This document shows positions 45,262-53,687 of a stretch of DNA of 64,000 nucleotides, in pieces (within the stretch, counting starts at the first letter, position 1; each line of letters begins with the position of its first letter). The DNA is from Spirochaetia bacterium (GTDB lineage Bacteria; Spirochaetota; UBA4802; UBA5550), in NCBI GenBank assembly GCA_009885955.1, contig VFJS01000003.1, forward strand, positions 335,086-399,085, in the 5' to 3' direction. Below the pieces are notes generated by a model. It worked only from the letters and a program-made list of their open reading frames with translations. It was not told the origin of the DNA and ran no database searches. The position numbers and the translations under genes were made by a program.

Positions 45262-45864
45262 CTAATTTTTTCTTTTTTTCACATACATGAGTTCATAATT
45301 TCCATTGGAAAAGTTTATGTTGAGCATTGCGCGAAGTATGTGCATTTTCATCATGTTATGGTCCTCGCCATAGGCAAGAATTACCGTTGTCATTTTTCCT
45401 GTGTCTATGTTTTTGTCATAGATATCCTTTGACTGCAGGGGCATTCCAAAGGATATCCCGGTCATGTCCCCGGTTTCCGTGCCTTCCGGATTGGTTATGT
45501 CATCGGTGCCGCCCAGGGATGTGTCTTTCTGGTGCTGCCGTTTTGATATTCCGAATTCATCGGAAATTACCGCTTTACCGTTTTTAACGTACCCTATGAT
45601 GATGTTGGCGTCCTTCATCTCTTCCGTGGGGTTGAATCCGATACCCAGCCATCCCTTTGTTTTTCCGTTCAGTTTAATTTTAAGAGAGCTTTTATCTATC
45701 TTCCAGCTGAAGGACATGTCCTCTGCGGATATTTTGTAATCATATCCCCCATCCCCTTTCTCCGCTGTTCCTGTTTTAACCGGCTTTTCTGCCTCCTTTT
45801 TGCCGCAGTGCAGAATTCCGGAAACAGAAAGGGTAATTGCAATTAATATATATATTACTCTCAT
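45262..45864 (-). CDS. DOMON-domain lipoprotein
   Basis: 200 residues. Lipoprotein-like N-terminus (MRVIYILIAITLSVSGILHC; the residue before the Cys is His, unusual outside spirochaetes). A DOMON fold follows: FSWKIDKSSLKIKLNGKTKG, GWLGIGFNP, ADVI-like NIIIGYVKNGKAVISDEF and the late HNMMKMH block with Met/His residues that could ligate haem or copper. First gene of the oxidase operon, possibly a periplasmic electron carrier or haem protein. Confidence 0.75.
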   Translation of the reverse strand: MRVIYILIAITLSVSGILHCGKKEAEKPVKTGTAEKGDGGYDYKISAEDMSFSWKIDKSSLKIKLNGKTKGWLGIGFNPTEEMKDANIIIGYVKNGKAVISDEFGISKRQHQKDTSLGGTDDITNPEGTETGDMTGISFGMPLQSKDIYDKNIDTGKMTTVILAYGEDHNMMKMHILRAMLNINFSNGNYELMYVKKRKN

Positions 45865-45910
45865 TTTTCAAAACTCCTTTTTGTTAGTTTTTTTACTGCA
45901 TATTAATAAA

Positions 45911-46069
45911 TGTCAGCTCACGGATTACACGGATTTCAACGAATTTTTTAATATCATTGTCATTGTTTTTTTCCAATTGCTGTTTGTTCTCAATAATATA
46001 ATAATTCAACATTAAATTTTATTGTCATTATTATCCGTGTTTATCTGTATAAATCCGTGAGCTGATTTT
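45911..46069. repeat. Family B inverted repeat, copy 3 (complete)
   Basis: Left arm TCAGCTCACGGATTACACGG (45913-) and right arm TATAAATCCGTGAGCTGA ending about 46065, with an AT-rich centre. Lies between DUF2231 and the oxidase operon. Confidence 0.7.
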
Positions 46070-46075
46070 TTCTTC

Positions 46076-46495
46076 TCATCCGTAAAGGATTTCGCCTCCC
46101 AGGAAGCCCTGGACAACGGCCCCCAAGGCAGTGATTATGAAAAGGAAAAGTATTAGTTTTCTGTCTGTTTCCTCTTTCCTGCTGAAAATCAGTGTGGCAA
46201 TAACCAGCATTGATATTGCAACGGCTAAAACCATTTTAAAGATTATCAGGGAGCTCCCTTTCCCGAATAAACGGTACTGCCAGTCCATTATGCCGGTCAA
46301 TGCCGCCAGGGGTATGAATACCAGGGCCAGCATATAGCAGTGCCTGGCGGTTGCAAGGAGCTCCGGTTTTTTTTGTGAGGCTATGGCGAATATGCATCCC
46401 CCCAGGATGAGGCCCATGGGGATATGCGTAACTGCCGGATGGAGCGGATGGTTAAAACCGATTGAAGCAAGAGTTTTGTATATAAATGTAATCAA
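46076..46495 (-). CDS. DUF2231-family membrane protein
   Basis: 139 residues with four hydrophobic segments. NHPLHPAVTHIPMGL is the family signature, and the Met-rich RHCYMLALVFIPLAALTGIMDW block follows. Members often sit near respiratory genes and may carry haem at the paired His, but the role is unproven. Upstream of the cytochrome oxidase operon on the same strand, separated from it by a family B repeat. Confidence 0.8.
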   Translation of the reverse strand: MITFIYKTLASIGFNHPLHPAVTHIPMGLILGGCIFAIASQKKPELLATARHCYMLALVFIPLAALTGIMDWQYRLFGKGSSLIIFKMVLAVAISMLVIATLIFSRKEETDRKLILFLFIITALGAVVQGFLGGEILYG

Positions 46496-46741
46496 TCAGG
46501 GTATCCTCCTAGATTAAAATAGTGTTTTTTGATAATAAAATCATTACATTAAAGACACGGGTAAAAATCAGAATTTTCATCCGCCTTTACATATCCCGAT
46601 CCTGAACTGTAAAAATAAATTATATGAGAGCAGGGAATCAAGAAAAAAATTACTTTTTTTGATAAATTTGGGGCTTTTTTTAATAAATTTTGTCGACAGG
46701 CAAAACATATTTGGAAATTTTAATGATAAAGAGCCTTTTTT

Positions 46742-48190
46742 TTACTGCCGGCAATATGTATTGAAGCAGTATTCCACCCGTTTCCTTAATTTTTCAAAGC
46801 CTATCAGGGGGATTGCGGCGTCCATTTCAGGGCCCTTGAGCCTCCCGGTGAGCATGGCGCGTACCGGCATGAATAGTTTTTTGCCCTTAAGCTCTGTTCC
46901 CTCTTTTATCATAGTGATTATGCCTTCGATAAAATTTTCCCCGTTAATTCTGCTGCCGGAGAAGAGTTTCTCTGTCAGGATTATGATTTCCCTGGAATAA
47001 TCCTCCTTCAGCATTTTATCGGCCTCTTCATCGGGCTCATTTAATTCCGAGAGAAATATGCCTATGACCTTTTTTATATCAGACAGAACCTCGCAGCTCC
47101 CCCTCACCGCCGTGATGATCGACTTCAGATGCCTCTCTTCCACTGCCAGGGGATCGAAACCAGCCTCTGTAATATAGGGGAGAAAAAGTTCCACCAGGCT
47201 ATCCACGGGATAGTTTCGTATATAAATGCCGTTCATCCATCTCAGCTTCTGAAAGTCGAAGACCGATGCGCTTTTGCCGATGTTCTTGAGATCGATCTGC
47301 CTTACGATCTCGTCAAAGGTGAGTATCTCAGCTCCGTCCTCCGTTGCCCAGCCAAGGAGGGCCATGTAGTTGACCAGGGCCTCTGGGAGGTAGCCCTCCT
47401 TCCGGTAGAGTTCCACGGATGTTATGCCGTGGCGTTTTGAGAGCTTTGCCCTGTCGGGCCCCAGGATGAGGGGGTGATGCGCATATTCAGGGACCGGAAT
47501 GCCCAGCGCCCTGTGAATGAGAACCTGCTTGGGAGTATTTGACAGGTGGTCTTCTCCCCGGATCACATGGCTCACCTTCATGAGGATATCATCCAGGACC
47601 ACGATGTAGTTGTAGATCGGATATCCGTCGGAGCGGACGATGATGAAATCGCCTCCTATGTTGTCGGAGTTGAACGTGATGTTCCCTTTTATATAGTCCT
47701 TAACCGTGATGAGTTCCCCCCTGGAAACCCTGAACCTCACGGCCGGTTTTCTTCCGTCCAGTTCAAATTTTTTCTTATCATCATCACCGATCTCGCCGCA
47801 CCTGTTCACACATTCATAGGGCTTGTTCTCGGCTTCAACTTTTTTCCTCACCGTTTCAATCTCATCGGGGGTGCAGTAGCAGTGGTAGGCATTGTTCTCT
47901 TCAAGGAGCCTTTCGGTATACTCCCGGTAGATATCAAACCGCTCGGACTGGCGGTAGGGCCCATAGCTGCCTCCCTTGTCCGGGCCCTCGTCCCAGACGA
48001 TTCCCAGCCAGCTCAGGTCGTTCAGTATGGATTGTTCCGATTCCCTGGTGCTCCTCTCCCGGTCGGTGTCTTCAATCCTGAGTATGAATTTCCAGTTGTT
48101 GCTTTTGGCAAGGAGGTAATTGATAATGGCAGTCCTTGCATTTCCAATGTGCAGGAATCCTGTGGGGCTGGGGGCGAATCTCACTCTCAT
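46742..48190 (-). CDS. gltX: Glutamyl-tRNA synthetase
   Basis: 482 residues, class I synthetase. RFAPSPTGFLHIGNARTA contains the HIGH-type motif (HIGN) and LSKRHG is the KMSKS-type motif. Zinc-like cysteines CYCTPDEIETV are present. Attaches glutamate to tRNA(Glu), and possibly tRNA(Gln) if it is non-discriminating. Start at 48190 with GGAG six bases upstream; Met at 48202 is an alternative. Confidence 0.95.
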   Translation of the reverse strand: MRVRFAPSPTGFLHIGNARTAIINYLLAKSNNWKFILRIEDTDRERSTRESEQSILNDLSWLGIVWDEGPDKGGSYGPYRQSERFDIYREYTERLLEENNAYHCYCTPDEIETVRKKVEAENKPYECVNRCGEIGDDDKKKFELDGRKPAVRFRVSRGELITVKDYIKGNITFNSDNIGGDFIIVRSDGYPIYNYIVVLDDILMKVSHVIRGEDHLSNTPKQVLIHRALGIPVPEYAHHPLILGPDRAKLSKRHGITSVELYRKEGYLPEALVNYMALLGWATEDGAEILTFDEIVRQIDLKNIGKSASVFDFQKLRWMNGIYIRNYPVDSLVELFLPYITEAGFDPLAVEERHLKSIITAVRGSCEVLSDIKKVIGIFLSELNEPDEEADKMLKEDYSREIIILTEKLFSGSRINGENFIEGIITMIKEGTELKGKKLFMPVRAMLTGRLKGPEMDAAIPLIGFEKLRKRVEYCFNTYCRQ

Positions 48191-48244
48191 CGGGGTCTCC
48201 ATAAATAAGTAAATTCTGAAATAGTATTCAGCCTGGTACAGTTG

Positions 48245-48430
48245 AAATAAGTCAGCCACAGAGGCACTGAGTCACAGAGTAAAATAGAATTAATAAAAGA
48301 ATTAGTATTTTAAAAATTAAAATGATAACTCAATTATAAATATTTGCTCACGGATACACACGGATATGCACGGATTATTTTATATTATTAATATTTCTCC
48401 GTGTCTCTGTGCCTCTGTGGCAATATTTTT
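48245..48430 (+). repeat. Family A inverted repeat, copy 3, with family B arm inside
   Basis: Left arm AAGTCAGCCACAGAGGCAC (48249-) and right arm CTCTGTGCCTCTGTGGCAAT ending about 48426. A solo family B left arm (TTTGCTCACGGATACACACG) lies inside at 48343-48378, so B probably jumped into A. Close to the gltX start. Confidence 0.65.
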
Positions 48431-48508
48431 TGTCAATATCAACGGCTCATCCAGATCAAAAATAAAACCAGGACCCAGCCTGTCAATGATATTTATTCCC
48501 GGCCTGTT

Positions 48509-48742
48509 TCAGTAATCAAAAAGATTCGCCGAGGGGTTTCCGGTGGCGATTTCGCCGCTATCCCGTTCCACCCGGTTCACCAGTTTTTTTATTTTATCCG
48601 TTATTTCATCTGTTATCAGGATGGCATCGCACCTGGTGCATTTGAATGCCGGTATATTTTCAAGAATGATGCTGAAATTTTTTCCGCTCAGCCTCTTGAT
48701 TGTTTTTCCGTCCAGTAAAACTCCGCCGCATTTGCATTCCAT
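48509..48742 (-). CDS. YgiT-type (MqsA-like) zinc finger protein
   Basis: 77 residues. CKCGG at the N-terminus and CTRCD later form a zinc finger; the middle IENIPAFKC-type block and ITDEITDKIKKL helix match YgiT-type antitoxin zinc-finger proteins. The usual DUF4258 toxin partner was not found beside it, so it looks orphaned. Function then may be regulatory only. Confidence 0.65.
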   Translation of the reverse strand: MECKCGGVLLDGKTIKRLSGKNFSIILENIPAFKCTRCDAILITDEITDKIKKLVNRVERDSGEIATGNPSANLFDY

Positions 48743-48897
48743 AAACTTTCTCCAACCTGTGATGTTTCAGGCATCTATCATGTGTACCATGATGTCTTGA
48801 GAACCATAATTTAGACAGGATAAAAAAATCAAGCGGTTTATTTTCATTAAAATGCCAGGAAACGATTGAAAGATTTGTCATGCAGAAACTTTGACCT

Positions 48898-49009
48898 CAC
48901 CCCGCTCCCTTCGGCTCCGCTCAGGGACCGGAAATATTTCGTTTAAGCCATGCTCAGAAAACCCGGCCGTTGAGCGGAGCCGAAACCGGTCGTTGAGCGG
49001 AGCCGAAAC
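48898..49009. repeat. GC-rich dispersed repeat (CGTTGAGCGGAGCCGAAAC), two direct copies plus one inverted
   Basis: CGTTGAGCGGAGCCGAAAC at 48968-48986 and 48991-49009, and TTCGGCTCCGCTCAGG at 48910-48925 in opposite orientation. These resemble the widespread short dispersed GAGC-CTG-type repeats of many genomes and are far richer in GC than flanking DNA. Confidence 0.6.
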
Positions 49010-49053
49010 GCAGGGGATGTCATAACTTTGCCTGAATAAGTAATATTTTATTA

Positions 49054-49082
49054 TTGACATTTGCTTTATTTTGTAATATATT
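49054..49082 (+). promoter_or_regulatory. Sigma-70 type promoter of second toxin-antitoxin pair
   Basis: TTGACA (49054-49059), 17-base spacer, TATATT (49077-49082), then AGGGGAG as ribosome site before the antitoxin. TAATA and TATTA half sites around the -10 box could be an operator for the RHH antitoxin. Confidence 0.65.
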
Positions 49083-49110
49083 GTATTAATATTATTTAAG
49101 GGGAGAAGCT

Positions 49111-49356
49111 ATGCCTAAAACCATTACATTGCGGATTGATGATGAATTACTTGATAGATTTAAGCACCATGCAAAAATTGAGAATAGAACTATTTCCAAT
49201 TTCATTGAAACTGCCACATTGCGGTATATTGAGGAATCAGAATTAGTTGATGAATTTGAAATGGCTGAAATTTTAAGTAATGAAAAATTAATAAAACGAT
49301 TGAAAAATGGAAGCGGGGACGTTCGAAAAAAAAGAGGCCGTTTTGTTAAAATATAG
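49111..49356 (+). CDS. Ribbon-helix-helix antitoxin
   Basis: 81 residues. N-terminal MPKTITLRIDDELLDRFKHH and RTISNFIETATLRYIEE are a CopG/ParD-type ribbon-helix-helix DNA-binding fold; the charged tail (DEFEMAEILSNEKLIKRL) would bind the toxin. Overlaps the toxin gene by 14 bases. Expected to repress its own promoter, whose -10 box lies 29 bases upstream. Confidence 0.88.
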   Translation: MPKTITLRIDDELLDRFKHHAKIENRTISNFIETATLRYIEESELVDEFEMAEILSNEKLIKRLKNGSGDVRKKRGRFVKI

Positions 49357-49621
49357 AATATTTGAAAGTAATACTTTTTTAGATGATCTGGATAATATTG
49401 CTCAAAATCATAAAAAAAAAATATATAATAAAATTCATAATTATGCCTATCCTCAATTAATATTAAATCCCTATCATGGAAAAAATATCAGGAAGCTGAT
49501 TAATTATGATCCCCCGACCTGGCGCTATAGAATCGGTGATTATCGAATATTTTATGAAATTGATCAGGATAAACGGATTATCTATATCATTGCAATAGAA
49601 ATCAGACATAAGGCTTATTAA
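49343..49621 (+). CDS. RelE/ParE-family toxin
   Basis: 92 residues. FLDDLDNIAQNHKKKIYNKI (helices), HGKNIRKLINYDPPTWRYRI and GDYRIFYEIDQDKRIIYIIA are the family core. Start set at TTG 49343 (GAGG five bases upstream), giving the usual MLKYRI-like beginning; an in-frame ATG at 49307 would lie inside the antitoxin gene. Likely targets are ribosome-bound mRNA or gyrase, not decided here. Confidence 0.85.
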   Translation: MLKYRIFESNTFLDDLDNIAQNHKKKIYNKIHNYAYPQLILNPYHGKNIRKLINYDPPTWRYRIGDYRIFYEIDQDKRIIYIIAIEIRHKAY

Positions 49622-49730
49622 AGGCGATAAAAACTGCATACTGCAAAGTATAACCTTTTCGTTTTTCTGATTCCTTTCTTCAAGTTGAGAACTTGGTTTA
49701 ATGATTAATGCCGGAAAGGTCACTTTTTTA

Positions 49731-49759
49731 TTGACACGTAACTTTATTTATGACAAAAT
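49731..49759 (+). promoter_or_regulatory. Candidate promoter of sir2-mutL-coaC-coaB
   Basis: TTGACA (49731-49736), 17-base spacer, CAAAAT (four of six positions). The expected start of transcription is at or next to the ATG at 49766, and no ribosome site precedes it, so the first gene may be translated from a leaderless message. Confidence 0.4.
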
Positions 49760-49765
49760 ACAAAA

Positions 49766-50530
49766 ATGAATGCATTAATAGAAAAAGCAGCGGAAATCAT
49801 CGTAAAATCGAAGAACCTCATTGCCCTCACCGGTGCCGGGATATCGGTGGAGAGCGGAATTCCCGATTTCCGGAGCGCCGGGGGCCTCTGGGACAAGTAC
49901 GATCCTTCAATCTATGCCACCATAGAGGCCTTTCACAAGATGCCGGGAAAGGTATGGGAGATGATTTTCGATATGATAGAGCTCACATCCTCTGCGAAAC
50001 CAAATTCCGGTCATGAAGCACTGAGCGAGCTTGAAAGTATGGGGCTGATAAAATCGGTCATCACGCAGAATATCGACAACCTCCACCAGAGGGCCGGCAG
50101 CATAAATGTAATCGAATTCCATGGAAACGCCCTGAGGCTCATATGCCTCAGGTGCGGTACCGGATACGGCCTTGAGGATTACCGGATCCCTGAACGGGTG
50201 GTGCCCCTGTGCAGAAACTGCCAGAGGATACTCAAGCCCACGGTAATTTTTTTCGGGGAGATGATTCCGCAGAGGGCCCTCTTCGAATCGAACTTCCTGG
50301 CCGAATCGGCTGATGCGGTACTCGTTGTGGGGACGTCGGCAGTGGTCTACCCCGCGGCGGCAATCCCTGAAGTCGCCAAGCAGAACGGGGCGTTCATCAT
50401 CGAAATAAACCTTGAAGAGACCGGCCTTTCAGAGAACATCACCGATATTTTTCTTCAGGGTGAATCAGGTAAAGTGCTCCCCGGCCTGGTGAACTCGGTT
50501 AAATCCCTTCACGGCAAGGGGAAAGGGTAG
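49766..50530 (+). CDS. cobB: NAD-dependent protein deacylase, Sir2 family
   Basis: 254 residues. GAGISVESGIPDFRSAGGLW is the NAD-binding motif, TQNIDNLHQRAG the catalytic region with His in IEFHG, and CLRCG ... CRNC the zinc-binding pair. The sequence VVGTSAVVYPAA is the C-terminal NAD contact. Removes acyl groups from protein lysines in the cytoplasm. First of a four-gene set with mutL six bases downstream. Confidence 0.92.
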   Translation: MNALIEKAAEIIVKSKNLIALTGAGISVESGIPDFRSAGGLWDKYDPSIYATIEAFHKMPGKVWEMIFDMIELTSSAKPNSGHEALSELESMGLIKSVITQNIDNLHQRAGSINVIEFHGNALRLICLRCGTGYGLEDYRIPERVVPLCRNCQRILKPTVIFFGEMIPQRALFESNFLAESADAVLVVGTSAVVYPAAAIPEVAKQNGAFIIEINLEETGLSENITDIFLQGESGKVLPGLVNSVKSLHGKGKG

Positions 50531-50536
50531 GTCTGA

Positions 50537-52294
50537 TTGAACAGGATTGCGCTTTTATCCGACAGCATCAAGAAGAAAATAGCCGCAGGCGAGGTCATCG
50601 AAGGCCCATTTTCAGCGGTAAAAGAGCTTATTGAGAATTCCCTGGATGCCGGGGCCTCGGAGATCGATGTCCAGGTGGCCGACAGCGGCCTGCGGCGCAT
50701 CTCGGTAAAGGATAACGGCTGCGGGATTTTCAGTGAAGACATCAGGCTTGCCATATCGGAGCACGCGACCAGCAAGATACGGGATTTCCATGACATAGAG
50801 AAGATCATGTCCTTCGGGTTCAGGGGCGAGGCCCTGTCGAGCATCTCCTCGGTCTCGGAGATTACCATATTGACACGGTCACCCGATGAGGATATGGGGA
50901 GCCGGCTCTACTCCTCTTCCGGGGAGATTGATGTGAGCGGCTATGCGGGCCCGGCCGGCACAACGGTAATCGTGGAAAATCTTTTTTTCAACATACCTGC
51001 TCGAAAGAAATTTCTGAAGAGCAGGCGCACCGAACTCAGGTTCATACGGGACATTTTTCTGAACATAGCGCTATCCGTTCCCGGGACCTCGTTTTTTCTG
51101 GGTGTGGACGGTAAGAGGCACATAACGCTCCCGGCTGCCGGATCCCTCCAGGAGAGGGTGAAACAGATATTTGGAAGCGAGGTCTCCGACAACCTCTCCT
51201 TTGACTTTTTACAGGACATAAAGGTTAAAATTTCCGGCTTCTTTTCCCGACCAGGTTACATGAAATCCTCGAGGAGCATGCAGCTTTTGTATGTCAATGG
51301 CAGGCCTGTGGAGTACCGGTACCTGGGATATCTTCTCTCCAGGGCCTATGAAGGGATTGCCATAAAGGGGAAACATCCCGCAGCCCTGGTCTTCGTAGAG
51401 ATTGAACCTGAACTTGTCGATGTCAACATTCATCCGGCCAAGAGGGAGGTGAAGTTTTTCGATCAGAAGTACATCGACGGGCTCATACTCAGCCTGGCAG
51501 GCAAGGTGCTTGACAGGAAGCATGATGCAGCCGGCCGGCTCTTGAACCCTGTGAATTCAGTCTCTTCCATTAACAAAGGTGGTGATGCCATGCATGGCAT
51601 TAATACTACGGTGCAGATATCAGGTAACGCATTAGAAAGCATCTTATCAGATCCGGCATCATCCGCGGGAATGTCCCTCCTCAGGGATCTGCCGGAACTT
51701 TATCATGAGAGTAACCCGGGGATTAATGGAAGCGGCTATAAGATTATGGGAATTGTTTTCGGGGCCTACATAGTCGTGGAAAGGGGAGATGACCTTGAGC
51801 TCATTGATTTCCACGCGGCGCATGAGAGGTTTATCTACGACATCATCATGTCGCTGGACGGTACCGTCGAGTCCCAGATGCTTATATTCCCGGTGATGCT
51901 CGAGCTTCCCGTGGATGACTATCATATCATACTGGAACACAGGGGCGAGTTCATGGAGATCGGGTTTGATATCGACGATTTTTCCGATAACACGCTCATG
52001 GTGAGGGCTGTTCCCGAGATTTCGAAAGGGTCCGATGTGAAGGTCATGATTGAGGACTTCATTGAGTCCATAAGGCAGGGGGATGTTATGAACGGATCCA
52101 TCAGGGAAAAGATAGCCGCATCGGTGGCCTGCCATTCGGCCAGGAGGGCAGGGGACAGGCTCAGCAGCGATGAGATACGTCTCATCGCTGAAGAAACGGC
52201 GAAGGGGAACCATGAGGCCAGGTGCCCCCATGGCAGGCCCTACATACACAGCATTAATAAATCTGATCTTGAGAGGATGTTTAAAAGGCAATGA
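50537..52294 (+). CDS. mutL: DNA mismatch repair protein MutL
   Basis: 585 residues. GHKL ATPase: KKKIAAGEVIEGPFSAVKEL, ENSLDAGASEID, KDNGCGI and FGFRGEALSSISSVS. The C-terminal domain keeps ACHSARRAGD and CPHGRPYIHSI. The endonuclease motif DQHA-x2-E-x4-E is altered to DFHAAHERFIYD. TTG start at 50537 with GGTAGG upstream. The C-terminal domain is near normal length. No mutS lies in the window. Confidence 0.92.
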   Translation: MNRIALLSDSIKKKIAAGEVIEGPFSAVKELIENSLDAGASEIDVQVADSGLRRISVKDNGCGIFSEDIRLAISEHATSKIRDFHDIEKIMSFGFRGEALSSISSVSEITILTRSPDEDMGSRLYSSSGEIDVSGYAGPAGTTVIVENLFFNIPARKKFLKSRRTELRFIRDIFLNIALSVPGTSFFLGVDGKRHITLPAAGSLQERVKQIFGSEVSDNLSFDFLQDIKVKISGFFSRPGYMKSSRSMQLLYVNGRPVEYRYLGYLLSRAYEGIAIKGKHPAALVFVEIEPELVDVNIHPAKREVKFFDQKYIDGLILSLAGKVLDRKHDAAGRLLNPVNSVSSINKGGDAMHGINTTVQISGNALESILSDPASSAGMSLLRDLPELYHESNPGINGSGYKIMGIVFGAYIVVERGDDLELIDFHAAHERFIYDIIMSLDGTVESQMLIFPVMLELPVDDYHIILEHRGEFMEIGFDIDDFSDNTLMVRAVPEISKGSDVKVMIEDFIESIRQGDVMNGSIREKIAASVACHSARRAGDRLSSDEIRLIAEETAKGNHEARCPHGRPYIHSINKSDLERMFKRQ

Positions 52295-52839
52295 AAAAAA
52301 TACTATTAGGGGTTACCGCCTCCATCGCGGCTTACCGGGCCCAGGAACTTGCCCGAATGCTTGTAAAAGCCGGATATTCGGTCCATACGATCCTTACGGA
52401 AAATTCCCTCCACCTTGTCGCGCCCCTCACCTTTGAGACGCTGACGGGGAACCCGGTACACACCGCATCATTTCCCGGTGTGTCAGGGTGGGCTGGGGGT
52501 ATGGGAGGGATGGAACACATCCGTTTAAAGGAGGGTGCTTCACTGCTCCTGGTGGCGCCGGCAACGGCAGATATCATAGGGAAGTTCGCATGCGGAATCG
52601 CAGACGATCTCCTGAGCACCACGTTCCTTTCGGTGTTATGCCCGGTAGTCATGGCCCCAGCCATGAATCCGAACATGTACGGACATCCGGCACTGAAGGC
52701 AAACATGGAGAGGCTGAGGTCCTGGGGCGTCACCTTTGTTGACCCGGCCGAGGGCGCCGCAGTCTGCGGAGATGAAGGCTACGGGAAACTGGCCGGGCTG
52801 GACGATATTTTCCGGGCGGTTCAGGATGCCGTTAGATAA
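52291..52839 (+). CDS. coaC: Phosphopantothenoylcysteine decarboxylase (CoaC part, flavoprotein)
   Basis: 182 residues. Flavin site ILLGVTASIAAYRAQELAR and SLLLVAPATADIIGKFACGIA, the PAMNPNMYGHPA motif and the late Cys in AVCGDEGYGKLA match the N-terminal half of bacterial CoaBC. It decarboxylates phosphopantothenoylcysteine to phosphopantetheine in coenzyme A synthesis. A stop codon ends it where most bacteria continue into CoaB. Coupled to mutL by ATGA overlap. Confidence 0.88.
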   Translation: MKKILLGVTASIAAYRAQELARMLVKAGYSVHTILTENSLHLVAPLTFETLTGNPVHTASFPGVSGWAGGMGGMEHIRLKEGASLLLVAPATADIIGKFACGIADDLLSTTFLSVLCPVVMAPAMNPNMYGHPALKANMERLRSWGVTFVDPAEGAAVCGDEGYGKLAGLDDIFRAVQDAVR

Positions 52840-53509
52840 CAGGAAGGTGATAATCACCGGGGGGCCCACAAGGGAGTGGCTTGACCCGGTGAGGTTCATA
52901 TCGAACCCCTCAAGCGGCAAAATGGGGGGAGCCCTGGCAGATGAGGCCCATTCGAGGGGCTGCGGCACGGTTTTTATCCACGGGCCTGTGAACGCTGAAC
53001 TCACGCGTAACAGGCCCTACCGGTGCGCCGGCGTGGACACCACGGAGGATCTTCTGAATGCAGTGCTCAGCGAGGTCACACCGGGATCCTTGCTTGTCAT
53101 GGCTGCCGCCCCATCCGATTATACTCCCGTGGAAAAATCCGGGCACAAGATAAAAAAAGATTCAGGGGAGATGGTGATAAGGCTTCAGAGGACCCCCGAC
53201 ATTTTAAAAGCGGTGAATGAAAGAAAAAAAGCCGGCCTGCTCAATGGAATTTTAGTTGCCGGTTTTGCGGCAGAGACCAGGAACACCGAGGAGTATGCCC
53301 TGGGCAAGATGAAGGACAAGGACCTGGACATGATCTGTCTCAATGACGTTTCCATGGTAGGGGCAGGCTTTGCCGGGGACACGAACAGGATTATCATATT
53401 TGACCGCTTTGGAGGAAGGATGGATCTCCCGCTCATGAGCAAGAGGGAGGCGGCGCACAGGATTTTTGATTATATAGAAGAAATTTTTACCGGGAGCTGT
53501 TTTAATTAG
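52826..53509 (+). CDS. coaB: Phosphopantothenate-cysteine ligase (CoaB part)
   Basis: 227 residues. VIITGGPTREWLDPVRFISN, SSGKMGGALADEA and MAAAPSDYTPV are CoaB landmarks; AGFAAETRN and the IICLNDVS-like DMICLNDVS complete it. It joins cysteine to phosphopantothenate using CTP. Start at ATG 52826, 14 bases inside coaC, so the usual fused CoaBC is here two overlapping genes in different frames. Split at the normal linker rather than inside a domain, which argues against a sequencing error. Confidence 0.88.
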   Translation: MPLDNRKVIITGGPTREWLDPVRFISNPSSGKMGGALADEAHSRGCGTVFIHGPVNAELTRNRPYRCAGVDTTEDLLNAVLSEVTPGSLLVMAAAPSDYTPVEKSGHKIKKDSGEMVIRLQRTPDILKAVNERKKAGLLNGILVAGFAAETRNTEEYALGKMKDKDLDMICLNDVSMVGAGFAGDTNRIIIFDRFGGRMDLPLMSKREAAHRIFDYIEEIFTGSCFN

Positions 53510-53510
53510 T

Positions 53511-53666
53511 AAAAGAATTTTGCCACAGAGGCACAGAGACACGGAGAGAAGATAGTATATTGCATTTGTAAAATATTTATCTGCATATTATTATTTAATA
53601 ATTTTGCCAAATTGATAATTATTTTATTACCCTCTGTGACCCTGTGTCTCTGTGGCTGACTTTTTG
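53511..53666 (-). repeat. Family A inverted repeat, copy 4 (reverse)
   Basis: Left arm AATTTTGCCACAGAGGCACA and right arm GTCTCTGTGGCTGACTTTTT. The TTTT and GTCA flanks are swapped relative to copies 1 to 3, so the element is inverted. Non-coding. Confidence 0.75.
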
Positions 53667-53687
53667 AATGCTTTATAGGAGGTTGCC

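Noticed and set aside
47546-48208. 220-residue open frame antisense to gltX
   Set aside because: The minus strand clearly encodes glutamyl-tRNA synthetase with both signature motifs.
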